A stretch of DNA of 64,000 nucleotides from Glandiceps talaboti (Eukaryota > Hemichordata > Enteropneusta > Spengelidae). The stretch is from contig NC_135570.1 of the NCBI RefSeq assembly GCF_964340395.1, forward strand, positions 13,996,322 through 14,060,321, given 5' to 3'. The notes below the pieces were generated by a model that saw nothing but the letters and a program-made list of their open reading frames with translations, did not search any database and had not been told where the DNA came from. Positions 1-15,100 of this stretch are shown one piece after another. The translations under genes and the position numbers were made by a program. How positions within the stretch are numbered: the stretch's first letter is position 1; each line of letters opens with the position of its first letter.

Positions 1-57
1 TATGTATGTATGTCATGATTATTAATTTTGACATGTTTGTTTATATTAATACAACAG

Positions 58-198
58 TGAAATATGGTAAATGCCCAGCTACATCTATGTTGACATGTGA
101 TTATACAAATGAATGCTCCACTGATACTGACTGTACAGAAAACAAGAAATGCTGCAGCAATGGTTGCGGTAAAATCTGTACTTCCCCAGTGACAATGG
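58..198 (+). CDS. Exon 1: WAP domain
   Basis: A complete four-disulfide-core WAP domain follows acceptor ACAACAG, from KYGKCPATSMLTC to CCSNGCGKIC, with all eight cysteines in standard spacing. The exon is 141 bp and ends ATG G before donor GTAAGG. The preceding exon lies outside the window. Confidence 0.93.
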
Positions 199-3100
199 GT
201 AAGGCTATACAACAATAAACATAAAGTATACATAAATATAGCTGAAAAGAGACTCTTCAGTACCGTAAACAAGATATAGTGTATAAAAAGGTGTTTTGCA
301 ATGATTGCAATAACAACAAAAATTCTTGGAAAGTTTTCAGATTAGCAATGGTTTTAGAAGACTATTATAAGTTTTAGTGCCATAAAATAACTGATGTGAT
401 CTGGATTGAACTGGTTTGAAGTGGTTTGAACTGGATTGAACTGGTTTGATCTGGATTGAAATGGTTTGATCTTGATTGAACTGGTTTGAACCAGTTTGAA
501 CTAGCTGTAGCTGATTGAACTAGTGTCAACTGGAATTGATTTGGATTGAACCAGTTTGAACCTGTTTGAACTAGCTGTAGCCGATTGAACTATAGTGTCA
601 ACTGGATCTAACTGATAAGCTGCATAACATTAGAAATGATCTCAAGTAGATTCAAGTCTTATTTTCAGATTAGCCTCTTTGAACTAGTGTGATCTGGATT
701 GGATTGAACCGGTTTGAACTATTTTTAGCTGATTGAGCTGGTTGTCTCTGCATGATCAAATTGTTTTGTTTGGCTGCTTTCAAATTCAATTTTTTTTAAG
801 TGAATTTATTGAATATAGTTTTATTTTTTTGATTAGTGACATGGCAAAACATTATCTGAAAGTGACAAAATAATGAATAAATGATAATAATGATAAGAAA
901 ATGAACTATTGAATTAATGCTCAAAAGTGATTAAGAGTCCCTCAAATGTTGGCAATTTTTCTTATTTCATATTAACATTTTCTTCATCTTGATTCCACAG
1001 TGAAGTATGGCCAGTGTCCCAGTAATGTGATCAACTCTGAGATTTGCAGCATAGAATCTGCCTTCAGACGTGAGTGCGAAGTAGATGACCAATGTCCAGG
1101 TAGCAGGAAATGTTGTATGCAGGGCTGTAATGCTGTCTGTGTTGATGTCTGGAATACAGGTAAGAAATGTTGTATGCAGGGCTGTAATGCTGTCTGTGTG
1201 GATGTATGGAATACAGGTATTTTGAAGATACAAATGGACATACTTAGATGTTATTCTTCAATATTTTTCTTCATTCTATCAAAAGAAAATATGAGTGACC
1301 TAAGGGGCCTTGTCACTACAAGTCGATAGACGAGTAGTGACAGAACCCCTTAGCTCATGAGTATTTTCAAGCTGAAGAAAAATTAGGAGAACAACATAAT
1401 TATACCAATAATATAATATAAAGTAATATCAAAGAAAAATCAAGGAAAGTAATATTAATTTTGAACGTTTTGACTCATATTTCGAACACAGAGAACCAGT
1501 GATGTAGACATGCATTGTAGTGACATAGACACGCATTGTCATAACATAGAATGGCCAGAGTAGATCGTCACATCAGTACAGTAAGGTCATATCTGCCTAT
1601 ACAATGGCATAGCAGATGCTACCTTGCTGCATTGACGTGACGATATATTCCATTTTTTTTGTTCTAAATGGCTCGTGGATGTTATAATGATATGTATTCA
1701 GGCAAATATATCAAGAACTAGCAACTTCTAGCAACACTGCTATCATTTATTTTGTGGTAGTCCTAAACTCAGAATTATCAACCTAATATGTTTCAGTTAA
1801 TATTGATAAATGTATTTCTCTCATAGTTAAAGTTGGACAGTGCCCTCTATGGACACCAGAAGAATTTGAGACTTGTGAAACTGAACATGTCTGTTCTGAT
1901 GATGAAGACTGCAGTACAACAAAGAAATGCTGCAACACACCATGTGGTGGTATGACTTGCAAGACACCAACAACTAAAACCAGTAAGTTTGATAATATTA
2001 CTGTGGAAAGTAAACTGTCGACAAACTAAGATAGACACATACTAAAATTATTGTAATACGCCATGTGGTGGTATGACTTGTAAAACACCAACATCTAAAA
2101 CCAGTAAGTTTGATAGCTGTAATACTACTATGGAAAGTAAACTATTGACAAACTAAGATAGACATAAAGCATTCGTTGGTATATTTCTCTGTATTTTACA
2201 AAATAACAAAGTTTCATATTTTTAGATATTGACCTGAAAATTAATGTTGTTTTGCCTATTTAGCTGAAACCTGTGAGTATAATGGAATGACCCGTGTCCA
2301 TGGCGACACCTGGCAACCAGATACTTGTACTACCTGTAAGTGTTGGAATGGTAAGACCAAATGTAATACCATCACATGCCCTGAACTGGAATATGACTGT
2401 GTTGCCCACCCAGTGGAAGGACAGTGCTGTCCAACCATCACATGTGAAAAGACCGTCTATGAGTTCTGTAAGTATCTAGAAGTAATTCGAAAATCAACTT
2501 TTAAATGAAAATTCCAATCAGGATTATTTGTGTCTTTACATTTATATTGATTACTGTATCAACTCTACACATATTCATTTTGGTGATTAAGTAGCACCTC
2601 GTTCACTAACCCGAGTGGTTTGTTTCTGATTGGCTAAAGTCCTTGGGCAAGATATGAACCACAATTGTGCCCCAGTTAACCCAGCTGTATACTTAGGGAC
2701 CTGGTAGGATAGAGGTTGGAATGTGAATGATTTAATCCTATGCGCTTATAAAGGCTGCAATGGATTGTATGCTCCCCAGGGAGTTGAGGAAGTATAAAGG
2801 GCTGTTGTGCCACTATAGATCCGAGCCAGGAGTAATAATTGTAAAGTGCTTTGAACATAGAGTTGGAAAGTGCTGTTATATATGGACAATAGTAAAACAA
2901 ATTGTGCTACTGCGTCAATTTTTCAGCTGTTAATGTTTGTTCTCCACAGTGAGATGTGAAATGCACGATGGAACTCACCGTGTACATGGAGAAACATGGC
3001 ACCCAGACACCTGCACAGCGTGCACTTGTGAAGATGGTGAAACCTGGTGTTCTGAATACACCTGTTCTACAGACATGACTGTCAACAAGCCAGGCTGTAA

Positions 3101-6100
3101 AGTGGTTGAAATGCCACAACGATGCTGCCCAGAAGTTGTTTGTGAAGATCGTAAGTATAATACAACCATGGTGTTCATTTTGATGAAAATACTGATACTG
3201 ATCGGCTATAATATATTTCTGATCATCAGTTTAGCTTGTTTTACTACCAAACCAGAGTGACTATAGAGTTTCAATTACTACCAAACCAGAGTGACTATAT
3301 AGTTTCAATTACTACCAAACCAGATTGACCATAGAGTTTCAATTACTACCAAACCAGAGTGACTATAGAGTTTCAATTACTACCAAACCAGAGTGACTAT
3401 AGAGTTTCAATTACAACCAAACCAGAGTGACTATAGAGTTTCAATTACTACCAAACCAGAGTGACTATAGAGTTTCAATTAGACAGTTTGTATGTCTCAC
3501 ACAACATTTTTTTGTGTGAAATTACATAACACAAAATACAGACACTGATAGCATGGTTGAAATTGTGGTGCTGTTTTTTGGGTGTGGACCCAAAAATAAA
3601 TTTGATTGGATTTATTGAGCCCATACTATATGTGCAGATACAAAAATATATTTACCTACAGGATGATTCAATACTGTTCAGGGTGTATGATGTTTTGAGT
3701 ATATTATTGTACCTAACGATCATTTTTTTTAAAAAAGGTACAGTTGCAGCTAGTGCAGCCTTAATATTTGTACAATTGGTACAGATATGCATCCATGCCA
3801 TGAAAGAAATATTAAACTTTCTGATTTTCTCTCAATTTCTCTGTCGTAGGTTGCGTTGACCATGAAGGCAATTACCGTTACGAGAACGACATGTGGTACA
3901 CCGATTCCTGTACAAGCTGCTCATGTCGCAACAACGAAGTGACATGTACAAGTGACGAGGAGATGTGTCCTAAGATTACAAACTTTCCTGTAGGATGCTA
4001 CTTTGAAGAGGTCAGAGGTCAATGTTGTCCAGATGTCGTCTGCAGTCCAGAACTTCCAAGTTAGTAAAATTTGTGATTTGGTTTTATTTTTGTGTATAAT
4101 TTTTTTGGTTCAAAAGTCATCTTTAGTCTAGAAGTTCCAAGGTAAAGAACTTTAGTAAATTATTTTCATGTACAAAGACAAACAGAAGCTTAGCAACATT
4201 TGCTTTAATCGTTTGGGTTTTCCAAAACTTTCCAAAATGTCACGTTTGCTTTTCAGCATCTTCTCAATTTAAGACCCCAATACAAATTCATTCTTACTGT
4301 AGAAATGATGTTGGCTTGGTGTTTCACTCATGCGACGTTGAATTGAATTGAATTGAATTTATTTCCACCAGCTGGCAAGAGTAGCTGTTCCATGGACGGT
4401 AGAATCTATGGTCACGGCAGTAAATGGAGGAAAGAGATGACAGTATGTGAATGTGACGATGGTTATAATGACTGTGACGTTCTGATGATTACTGATTGCC
4501 CTTCCTTTGATAACCCAATCCTGGAGGGATGTACTCGTGTCTTCGTTGAAGGAAAATCTTGTCCCGAACTTGTCTGCAATACTGGTACGTCACAGGTCAT
4601 CTCAAGGGTCATAGGTCAAGGGTCAGCAATGTATTCTGTCAATGTTATATCTATCAGAAGGAGGGGGGGGGGGGTGGCAGGTAAAATTAATTTTAAACTT
4701 AATAGATTTATCCTGTATTTTAATTTTGGTTGGGAACTCGGGCAATTTTATTCGGGAACTTGGGTACATTTTACCTACTTAGTACTTATACCGCCCTCAG
4801 CAAAACTAAAAAGGGTTATTGTCAAATTATTAGCAAGTTATTTTTAGTCTTGGATCATAAATGTTTTCAGTATGTCTGGTCAAAGGTCACCTCAAATGTC
4901 ATAGGTCATCACTGAGGTAACAGTATTCATAGAACTTCTGGATAGTTCTAGAAAGTTTATAAATTTCAAACCACTTCTTGAAAAGTCTGTAAAAGTTCAA
5001 TATTTTCTAGGAAACTCCAAGAAAATGAAATTTATGAAATGATCAGCCATAAAGAAATATATACATATAGAACATTATAATATCAGAATGTTATTCCAAT
5101 ATTTAGTTACAAATTTCAACACATCTTATGACCTTTGCACTATGTATTGTAATTTGAATCATGTCCCCTCAATTACCACACAGAACATACCTGCACTATG
5201 AATGGTGAGACCCATAACGATGAAGAAACTTGGCACCCTGATACATGCACCACCTGTTCTTGTAAGAAGGGAGAGATTGACTGTATGGTGACGAACTGTC
5301 CACCGACTGGTCCCGGGTGCACTGCTAGATTTACTGAGGGTCAATGCTGTCCTGAAATCACATGTCCAACATACCACCATGGTAGGTACACTGTGACACC
5401 CCCTGTCCCATAACGAATACGTTTATTGTACAGTAGGTACATTATGACACCCCCTGTCCCATTCCCATGTTGACAACATTATTTTATGGTAAACACTCTG
5501 ACTCCCTTGTCCAGTGATGAATACCTTGAGTTAGATACACTGTAACACCCCCTGTCCCATGATGCCTCCCCTATGTTATGGTGGGTCAACTGTGACACCC
5601 CATCTCTTGATGATTTAACTATCTTAAGATAAGTGCACTGTGACACCCCCCTGTCCCATGATGACCACTGTGACTATATCTCATAGTAGGGACATTGTAA
5701 TCCCCAAGTCCTACGACGAATACTTTATACTATAATAGTTATACTGTGACACCCCCTGTCAATTTCTGTGTTTCAGTTCCAATGTGTAACAGTACTGGTG
5801 TATGGCATACTGACGGAGAGACATGGTTGGAGAATGACTGTGATGTCTGTACTTGTCATAATGGTTTGACGACATGTACTCCCATTGAATGTCCAACTGT
5901 AACACCCTCACCAGGATGTCATATCGTCTACCAAGATGGACAGTGCTGCCCCATGAAAGTCTGCCGTGGATCATGTAAGTCAATTAATTATTTATTTAGT
6001 ATTTTAATTCTTAAAGAAACACACTACACTATGTCTCAGCACATTGTACAACAAACTAACTACTAAAAATGAAAAAATAATACAACAGCTCCGAAAACAC

Positions 6101-9100
6101 TGAAAAAAACTCACCAATAAAATGTCTCAGAAGAAGGTTTTTACAAATGACATACAAAATTGCTGGTTAAAAGTTCTTTCAAATTAAAAATTCAGGAGAA
6201 AGCTAGTAGAGTAAAGCAAATTACTTGTTAAAAGAGCATCAAATATTAAAAGAGAGAGTCGACTGTCCTGCAGCGACCCTGGGAACATAAAACCATTACA
6301 TCAGATACTATCTAAACAGATACATCTTCAACCCACTTTTGAACATATGAAGTCTTAGTGCTATGAATATCAAATGGTAGTGCGGTCCACAAGGAAGGTG
6401 TGCAATTACTAATTTGTCGTTTGTGAGAAACATTATGTGATAGGTTACCCCTTTGAATACAATGTTCTGTGTAGCTATAGTACCTCTTAGACCTAGTAAC
6501 ATCCTACCCTCACCCCCTTCCCCTCCCCCCTACTCAAGTGGTCTGCACTCCCTAAAAGCAACCCACTTTTAATAACTGGAAGGAATTTCTAAACCAACTG
6601 TTGTAAATCGTTGGTGTCACTTATATGATAAAACACATGAGAGAAAATGGGATTGAGTTATTACAGGGTTTAAAGGGCCATAATTCAATCCCAGGTTCTC
6701 TCATCAGTGTTATCACTGGACACATAAGGATTACATAGAATCATTTCTTTTGGTTTGGACCAACTTTTTCTATAGCTGTGCCAGGCAACAGCTGATTTTC
6801 ACACCTGTATTTTAATCCTAATCTAAACTGGGCCTTTAATTAATACAACCCCTCCCCCCCCCCAGAACAAAATTTAAAAAAAATTTAAAATCTAAAAAAA
6901 AATAAAAATTGAAATTTGAAAAAAATTTGAAAAAAATTTAAATTAAAAAAAATAAATTAGAATTTGAGAAATTTTCTCCAACCTCCATATAAAACAGCTT
7001 TTCCGACTCTTACAGCTTTTGTGTGTGACTATAAAGGCAAGGAATACACAGATGGAGAGACATTTACTGTCAACACACCTGATGTCAATATTGAAGATCT
7101 GCACACATGGAGTATAAAGATGGTTCCTACCTCTGTCTCAACATGTACCTGTGTCAAAGGTCGTGTGTCCTGTATGGTCAATGTTTGTCCAGAGGTCAGA
7201 CCTGACTGTCGTGTCATTGACACTGACCTTGATGTCAACACCAACAACTGTCCAACAATTGTCTGCCCAGAAAGTAAGTTACTTCTGAAAGTAAGTCTGA
7301 AAATTGCAATTTCTTTTTTCTTGGATGGATTTGTACTGTCTCGGCTAAAAAATCAACTTTCATAGGTAATTCTGCCAACTTTTTCTGACTACTTGGTTTC
7401 CGTATGCGTACGTATTCTAACGTGTATTTAAAACTCTTTATTACTTTTAACAAAAACCTTGCATGAGACTTCAAAAAACATTGCACTAACTAAATAAAAG
7501 TTTATAGTCACTCAGCCTTGGTAGTGTAGAACAATCATTTCATATTCAGCGCTACTTATTAACATTCATCAAATAATTTTCAAAAGAATTATTCTAAATT
7601 CATAAAATTCATGCTTTTTTAGAATAATGCATTTTAAGCCTGATTAGCTGTATTTGTAATCTTTTACCCTGCATTGTAAAAGATTTAACCGACCAGCTCA
7701 CTCCTGGAATACTGTTCAACCTGTATTTTTAAAGGTGAACACCACTCCAGGAAATAAAAGCAAGCAATTTTTTTTCTCATAAACTTTGGGTCCTGGAGAG
7801 TTATTTCAGGATTTATCATCACAAAAAATTTGCATAATTGCCAAGAAGCACCAAATTGAAACTTGTTTCAAATTCCTTGTTCTTTGACTGTCTTATAACA
7901 GTGATCCAACATAGCATCATGGGTTTTAGCAGACATACATATGTATTAGATGCACACTGAATATTCATGACTATTTATCTGAAGGTAATAAAGACTTAGG
8001 AGTCATGAATATTGAGTGTGTATCTAATGCATATGCATGTATGCTCCTCATGAGGCAAGATTGGATAACTGCCGAGGTAGTCACAAAACAATGACTATCT
8101 TTCAGTTTTGTGTTTCTTGACAACTGCGTAAATTCATGCAATGTGAAATCATGGAATGACTTTCCAGAACCCAAAGTTTACAAAAACAGTCTTTAGCGGC
8201 TACTTTTTGTTAGATCTTGAAATAGTCTTACAAATATCGCAACTTCTGAAAAAAAATGTTGAATTAAGTCTAGAAATTCATGCAACTCTCACCAGAAATT
8301 CATGTTTGATGACAAAAATATATTACATAATATATGTATTTTGGTTACCCGTAAATTGAAACAACAACAAAATATCAATTTTCTGGTCTCATTGTGATCA
8401 CTTCATCCAGTCCATCAAATATCAAACTGAGTCAGCTCTGATTTGCTTCAGAATAGTGTGTTTTGTGTAATTATAATTTTGTACACTGAGCTGAGTAAAA
8501 AAATTGGATCTTACTTAGTTATATACTGTGTCACTTAAACGATGTTCATTTGTTGAGCTTGTGCGACATTTTGCAATCGGCTCTTACTGTTAATCTTTTC
8601 ATGCTTTGAGAGAAATGTTTTGTGTATTAAAATTGCTTTTAAATTTGCTATCTATTTATTCAATAGAAGTTGATTTTTTACTTCTACCATATACGATATT
8701 TTGGTTTGGTGGCTATACATTCATATCAAAACAATTTTTGGGTTATGTAACAGATTGTTCATTCGTTCATTTATTCATTCTTGCATTCTTTCATTCATAA
8801 ATTCAACATTTCAAATGAAAATGGAGAAATGCCGACTTACAGTTGCAGTTGCATTTCTACTTTCATGGTAAAATATCAGCTCTGATGGAGTCAGTGACAT
8901 AGACACTGAAGTGCTTTGGCGAGGAAACTGTGTTTCATGTTTCTTATATCGATGTTATTTGAATGTTTTGTTTCATTTTTCACAGAGAAATATGGGATCT
9001 GTCCGATTCCTGACGTCCACAATATCGGTTCTTGCCTCACTGAGTGTGATGTTGATACGGACTGTACCAGCAACTCTAAATGCTGCTACAATGGCTGTGG

Positions 9101-12100
9101 AATGACTTGTACTAAACCCATCCTTGAAGGTCAGTGTCAAATACTGTGTCAAATACAGTGTGAAATACAGTATCAAGTAAAGTGTCAAATAGTCAAATAC
9201 ATTGTCAAATACATTGTCAAATACATTGTCAAATACAGTATCAAGTACAGTGCAAATACTGTGTCAAATACATTGTCAAATACATTGTCAAATACATTGT
9301 CAAATAGTGTGGCAAGGTTTTCATCACTTGGAACCTCAAGAAATGTATGTGGTTACAATAGTAGTAGTACCATTAATAACTAATTGACCAAATCTATTTT
9401 TTCAAAAAATTGAAATGATTAATATTCAACTGTACATTAAAATTTTTCAGGTTGCGTTGACTCTGTTGGCATTAAGCGTAGCAATGGTGATATCTGGTAC
9501 AAGGACCAATGTACTGTCTGTGAATGTGTCAACGACCAATCAATCTGCACCGAGACCAGGTGTCCTGAAGTACCATCTGGTTGTACAGTTAAGCCAATCA
9601 CTGGACAGTGCTGTGGTGAAGTAGTCTGCAAAACTCCATACACAACAAGTAAGTTTATTTCATGACCTATAACAGCGGGCCAGTGTCACAAGTTATGTTC
9701 ACTACTTGTGTAGTATATTAGGTACCCTCAAACTAGTCTTGGACAGTCTGCAGTGAAGTAACTCCATACAAGTAAGTGCATAATTATCATAACATATAAC
9801 CTAAGCCAGTGCCACAAGCCATATTTCAAGCGAATACTTCTGTGGAATATGTTAGGTACTCTAAAACCAATCAGTGCTGCAGTGAAGTAGTCTGCAAAAC
9901 TCAATACACAATAAGTAAGTTTAGTTCATAAAAACTGGCCAGTGTCATGAACCTTGTTCACATTGGTATGGTTCTAAACCCGCTAGTAATACCAGTGAAA
10001 CCCTGAGATATTAAGGCAAATATACATATGGTCTGTGTAATACTTTACATGGCAGTTTGGACTGTTACTAGCCTGCACTGATGACAAAAACAAAATTTGT
10101 CCAACAGTCACCTTCTATTTGTACCTTAATACTTCATGGAATACCCCTAAGTATTGCAACTGTTGATAAAGTGGAACACCACTCCTGGAAATAGAATGAT
10201 GTATTTTCATAAACTTATTCTGCATCATATATTAAATTATGCTCGATTGTCAAAAAACAATAAATTGAAACTTTTTTTTCACCTCTATTGTTCTAGCATC
10301 GGTCTGCTGTTGCATCATTATTAGCAGATATGCATATTTATAAGATGCACACTGAATATTCATGACTATTTACCTAAAGGTACTAAACACTCGGAAGTCA
10401 TGAATATTTGGTGTGCATCTAATAAAATTGTGTGTCTGCTTATAACGTTCCATGAGACAACAGTGGTCCAGTATGAGAACAGCATAGGTGAAGCACAGTT
10501 TCAAATTGGTGTTTGTTGGCAATTGCACAATATTTATGTGATGTGAAATCTTGAGATGACCCTCCATAACTATGGACTGGTGCTTCCCTTTAAATGTGGC
10601 CACTTGATATTTTGGAATCTTGTCAGTTACATGGACAATAAGGAGGGTTGTCTTGCAATGTGTGTTTGTTTCTAGTCAAGGGGATTCCCCTAACAACGCA
10701 AATATTATGCAGTGTTTCTAAACTTTGTGTTTTTGACTGTTACAGCCTGCACTGACAACAACAAGGTCTACCCAGATGGAAGTACATGGGTTGTAGATAG
10801 CTGCACTACATGTAACTGTATGGATGGAGAAACCGTATGCAATAACCAAATATGTCCTACCACCAATGTACCAGGCTGCAGACCAGTCTATGTACCTGGT
10901 AAATGCTGCCCAGAAAAAGTCTGCAAAGAACGTAAGTGTTTTCTTGAGACAGATGTTCTAAATTTATTCTTGTCCCCGTCGTTTTAAAAAGGGACATAAT
11001 TGTGTTTGCTATTAAAAGTAGATTGTGCCTTGGGAAGCAATTTTCCTGAAAATCAGAAATCTTTAAATGTATCCAAACTTTGTAAACAACGAAGCTTTTT
11101 CCTGATCAATAAATAAATCAATCAATCAATCAATCAAATTTCTATAGCGCCGATTTCCCAAGCAATGTTCTGCTCAGTAACGCTGAATGGCTACAGCACA
11201 CTTGGTGAACAAATAAGTCTTCAGTTTTGTTTTGAAACTATCCAGGCTGGAGGCTTGGCGAATGTCAAGTGACAAAGAGTTCCATAGTTTGGGGGCAACA
11301 CATGAGAATGAACGACCTCCATAGGTGATTTGTCTGATCATTTGAACTTTGGGTTCACTATTGTGCTTTCAAGGAAATGTATTCAAGAATCATGCAAATG
11401 TATGAAAACATGGTCCAGTGAGAGATCAACAGAGGTGACTCTGGTGATAATCATTTTATGATATATCAGAGTTGATAATCTTTTATTTTCCAATAGAGTT
11501 AACATAGACATTCCGTTGTCATTTTGGATTTTAAAATGACTAATTTTTAATCTAAATTTGACTTTTATTTTTTATAAATATGTAAGTCTCTGACCGTTTT
11601 ATTTCTGTGATTTTAAGTGAGAATAGGTTCAACTTTGTGTTTTGGAACGTGCATAATTTATTCTCAATAAATATCCCTTTTTTGTTTGGCAGCAAACAGC
11701 TGTGAAGTCAACAACAAAGTCTACTTGAATGGTGAGAGCTGGTACATGAACCAATGTAATAAATGTAACTGTATCAAGGGAGAATTCTTCTGTACCGAAA
11801 CCAAGTGTCCAGTGCCAAAGTCTGGGTGCACCTATGTTAACACTGAGACAACACCAAACAAATGCTGTAAAGAAATCACTTGTCCAGAAACAAGTAAGTC
11901 AGATTTTTATTTTTATTTATAGATTAAGAATCATTGATTGAATTTTTTTTTAATTACAGCTAAAATGATGTTGGCTTGGTGTTTCACTCGTGTAACATGA
12001 CTTTAATATACACCCTCAGACAACTTCTAATGCAAAAGAAACAATTACATAGGTGCTGTACACAGTTGGGATGTAGAAGTAATCAAGTTGAAATGTTGAT

Positions 12101-15100
12101 TATTAGTTAGAAAATAAACAATTGCAGCCATTAAAATCATCAAGTCCATGTGTAATGTTTTCATTAGAAGCCTGTTTTTACTGTACTGTGAAAGAATAGC
12201 AATGCTTATCAGTGTTCAATGTGATTGGGCAAACGATTCTGCTGTGTTTATTGTGTCTCTGTTATTGTTAGTCTAGAATTGAAATATGTCTAGCTCTGTG
12301 TCAAAAACGTAATGTCCCATGAATGAAACACCAAGCCTACATCATTTTAGCTGTAATATCCCATGAATGAAACACCAAGCCTACATCATTTTTAATAGCT
12401 ATATCAATCTATTGTGCTGAATTCATTGCAATATGGTTTCCCTTAAATGGAAGGAATTGGGATTATATTTTTGGAAGGAAGTTAGCAAAATGAGCCAATC
12501 AGAATGACTTTAACACCTTCAATAGACTCCAGTTTGAGTCAAACAAAGAAAACAGGGACAAACTTTGCAAAATATGAAAAAAAAGAATACATCTTTAAGG
12601 CTTTCTCTTCACTCCCTTCTACCATGGATGTCAAGTTCGGAAGTTGTCAGTAAGGTTAAAGTTCAAAAGTTCAAAGGTTGTCAGTAAGGTTAAAGTTCAG
12701 ATGTTACTCATAAGCTTAATGTTCAAGGGTGACTGGTAACTTAACGTTGTTTTACAGCTCCTGAGAATACATGTGAAGTTGATGGTATGACAAAGAATAC
12801 TGGTGATGTATGGGAGAAGGATGTCTGTACAACATGTACATGTACTCATGGAAAGACCATCTGTACCACCACCACATGTCCTAAGATAAGTCTACGTCCA
12901 GGATGTCATATAGTCCAGGTACCAGGACAATGCTGCCCAGAAGTCACATGCCATGATGGTAAGTGTACGAGAGTGTTGACCCCACCCCCACCCCTACCAC
13001 CACCACATGTCCTAAGATAAGTCTACGTCCAGGATGTCATACAGTCCAGGTACCAGGACAATGCTGTCCAGAAGTTACATGCCATGATGGTAAGTGTACG
13101 AGAGTATTTACCACCATCACCCACCCCCACCCCTACCACCACAATATGTCCTAAGATAAGTCTACGTCCAGGATGTCATACAGTCCAGGTTCCAGGACAA
13201 TGCTGTCCAGAAGTCACATGCCATGATGGTAAGTGTATGAGAGTGTTAACCCCATCACCCACCCCCACCCCTACCATCACCACATGTCCTAAGATAAGTC
13301 TACGTCCAGGATGTCATACAGTCCAGGTACCAGGACAGTGCTGTCCAGAAATTACATGCCATGATGGTAAGTGTATGAGAGTGTTAACCCCACCCACACC
13401 CACACCCCTACCACCACAACATGTCCTAAGATAAGTCTACGTCCAGGATGTCATACAGTCCAGGTACCAGGACAATGCTGCCCAGAAGTCACATGCCATG
13501 ATGGTAAGTGTATGAGAGTGTTAACCCCCACCATCCACCATCATCACCACCAATCTACTCACCTGGTGGTCAAAGAAGCTGAATGGACCCTCACATCCAA
13601 GTTAAATTAAAAGTCCCAGTTTGTATAAGGGTGAGAATTTAGGACTTCAGTCTGGTGTAAAAAAAAAACAGTTCTCTGCTAGAGCTAGTGGACAAGTTGA
13701 ATATGAACAATAGACTGATCTTATCTATAAATCTCTATGGTTTCATGATTACCAGTATGATTGTACCAATGCAAGAACCTTGGATTGAATTGTTGGCCTT
13801 TAATTAATTGTGTTGCTACCAAGTTGTTAAGTTGCTCATTTGCATATCTGTGACAATGTTACTGCAACTATTTAGCATAATTGTTCAATCAGCTGTTTTC
13901 TTTGATATGCACATGGAGTCTGTAATTAACTTTCATGTTTGGGTTATTTTTAGTGCATAGCTGTATTGTGAATGGAGTTGAACACCGTAATGGTGAGCAG
14001 TGGTCACATGATGACTGTACTACATGCCGATGTGAACACGGGCACAAATACTGCACCACCAAGACGTGTGCCCTACCACCATCAAACTGTGTCTTCTCTT
14101 CAAGAGTTGAACCTGGCACATGCTGCCCAGACATCATTTGTCCATTCTCAACAAGTAAGTCTACATCAAATTCAGAGACTATCCATTACTAGTACTTCCA
14201 CTGAACAATGAATGGGGAACAAGTTTCAGTTATTTTTTAAGAAATTAAGTCTGGATTAAATTGAGACGATCAGTTAAAAGTATTTCCACTGAACAATGAA
14301 TGGGGAACAAGTTTCAGTTATTTTTTAAGAATGTAAGTCTAGATCAAATTGAGAGCTGATCAGTTAAAAGTATTTCCACTGAACAATGAATGGGGAACAA
14401 GTTTCAGTTATTTTTTAAGAATGTAAGTCTAGATCAAATTGAGAGACTGTCAGTTACTAGTATTTCCACTGAACAATGAATGGGGAACAAGTTTCAGTTA
14501 TTTTTTCTCGGCAATTGTGCAATAATGTTAGTGATATAAAAATCATGAAATGACTCTCCAGAACCCAAAGTTTGCAGAAATGCCTCTATTTCCGTGAGTC
14601 GTGTTCCAATTCGATAATCTAATAAATAACTTGATTTGACAGCAACTGAGTGGACATGCACAGCAGAGACTGATGGTGTAACAAAGACCTTGAGGTCTGG
14701 CGAGACATGGATGCGTGATGATTGTACAACATGCACTTGTAATCGTGGTGTCTTCATGTGCAATGTCCAAACCTGTCCAATGACTGTGTCTCCAGGATGT
14801 CGTACCATACCTACTGTCGGCCAGTGCTGTCCAAACGTTGTATGCGATCCAGGTGAGTCTTGAAGCTTCTAATTATTCTTTGGTTTGTAACCACAAATAA
14901 TCTAGTCATGGATTGTAGGAGGTTGATTCTATTGGTAGCTCCAGATTAGGTACTTTGATAACTACAAACAATCCCATAGTCCTTTGCATCTGAGCATGCT
15001 CAGTCTGGATTGCAAGTTTGTAATTTTGTTTCAGGTCTTGTCATTTTAATTGTATTTGTCAATGAGAGATGATGTGAAACAGTGCCAGTCTTAGAAACCA

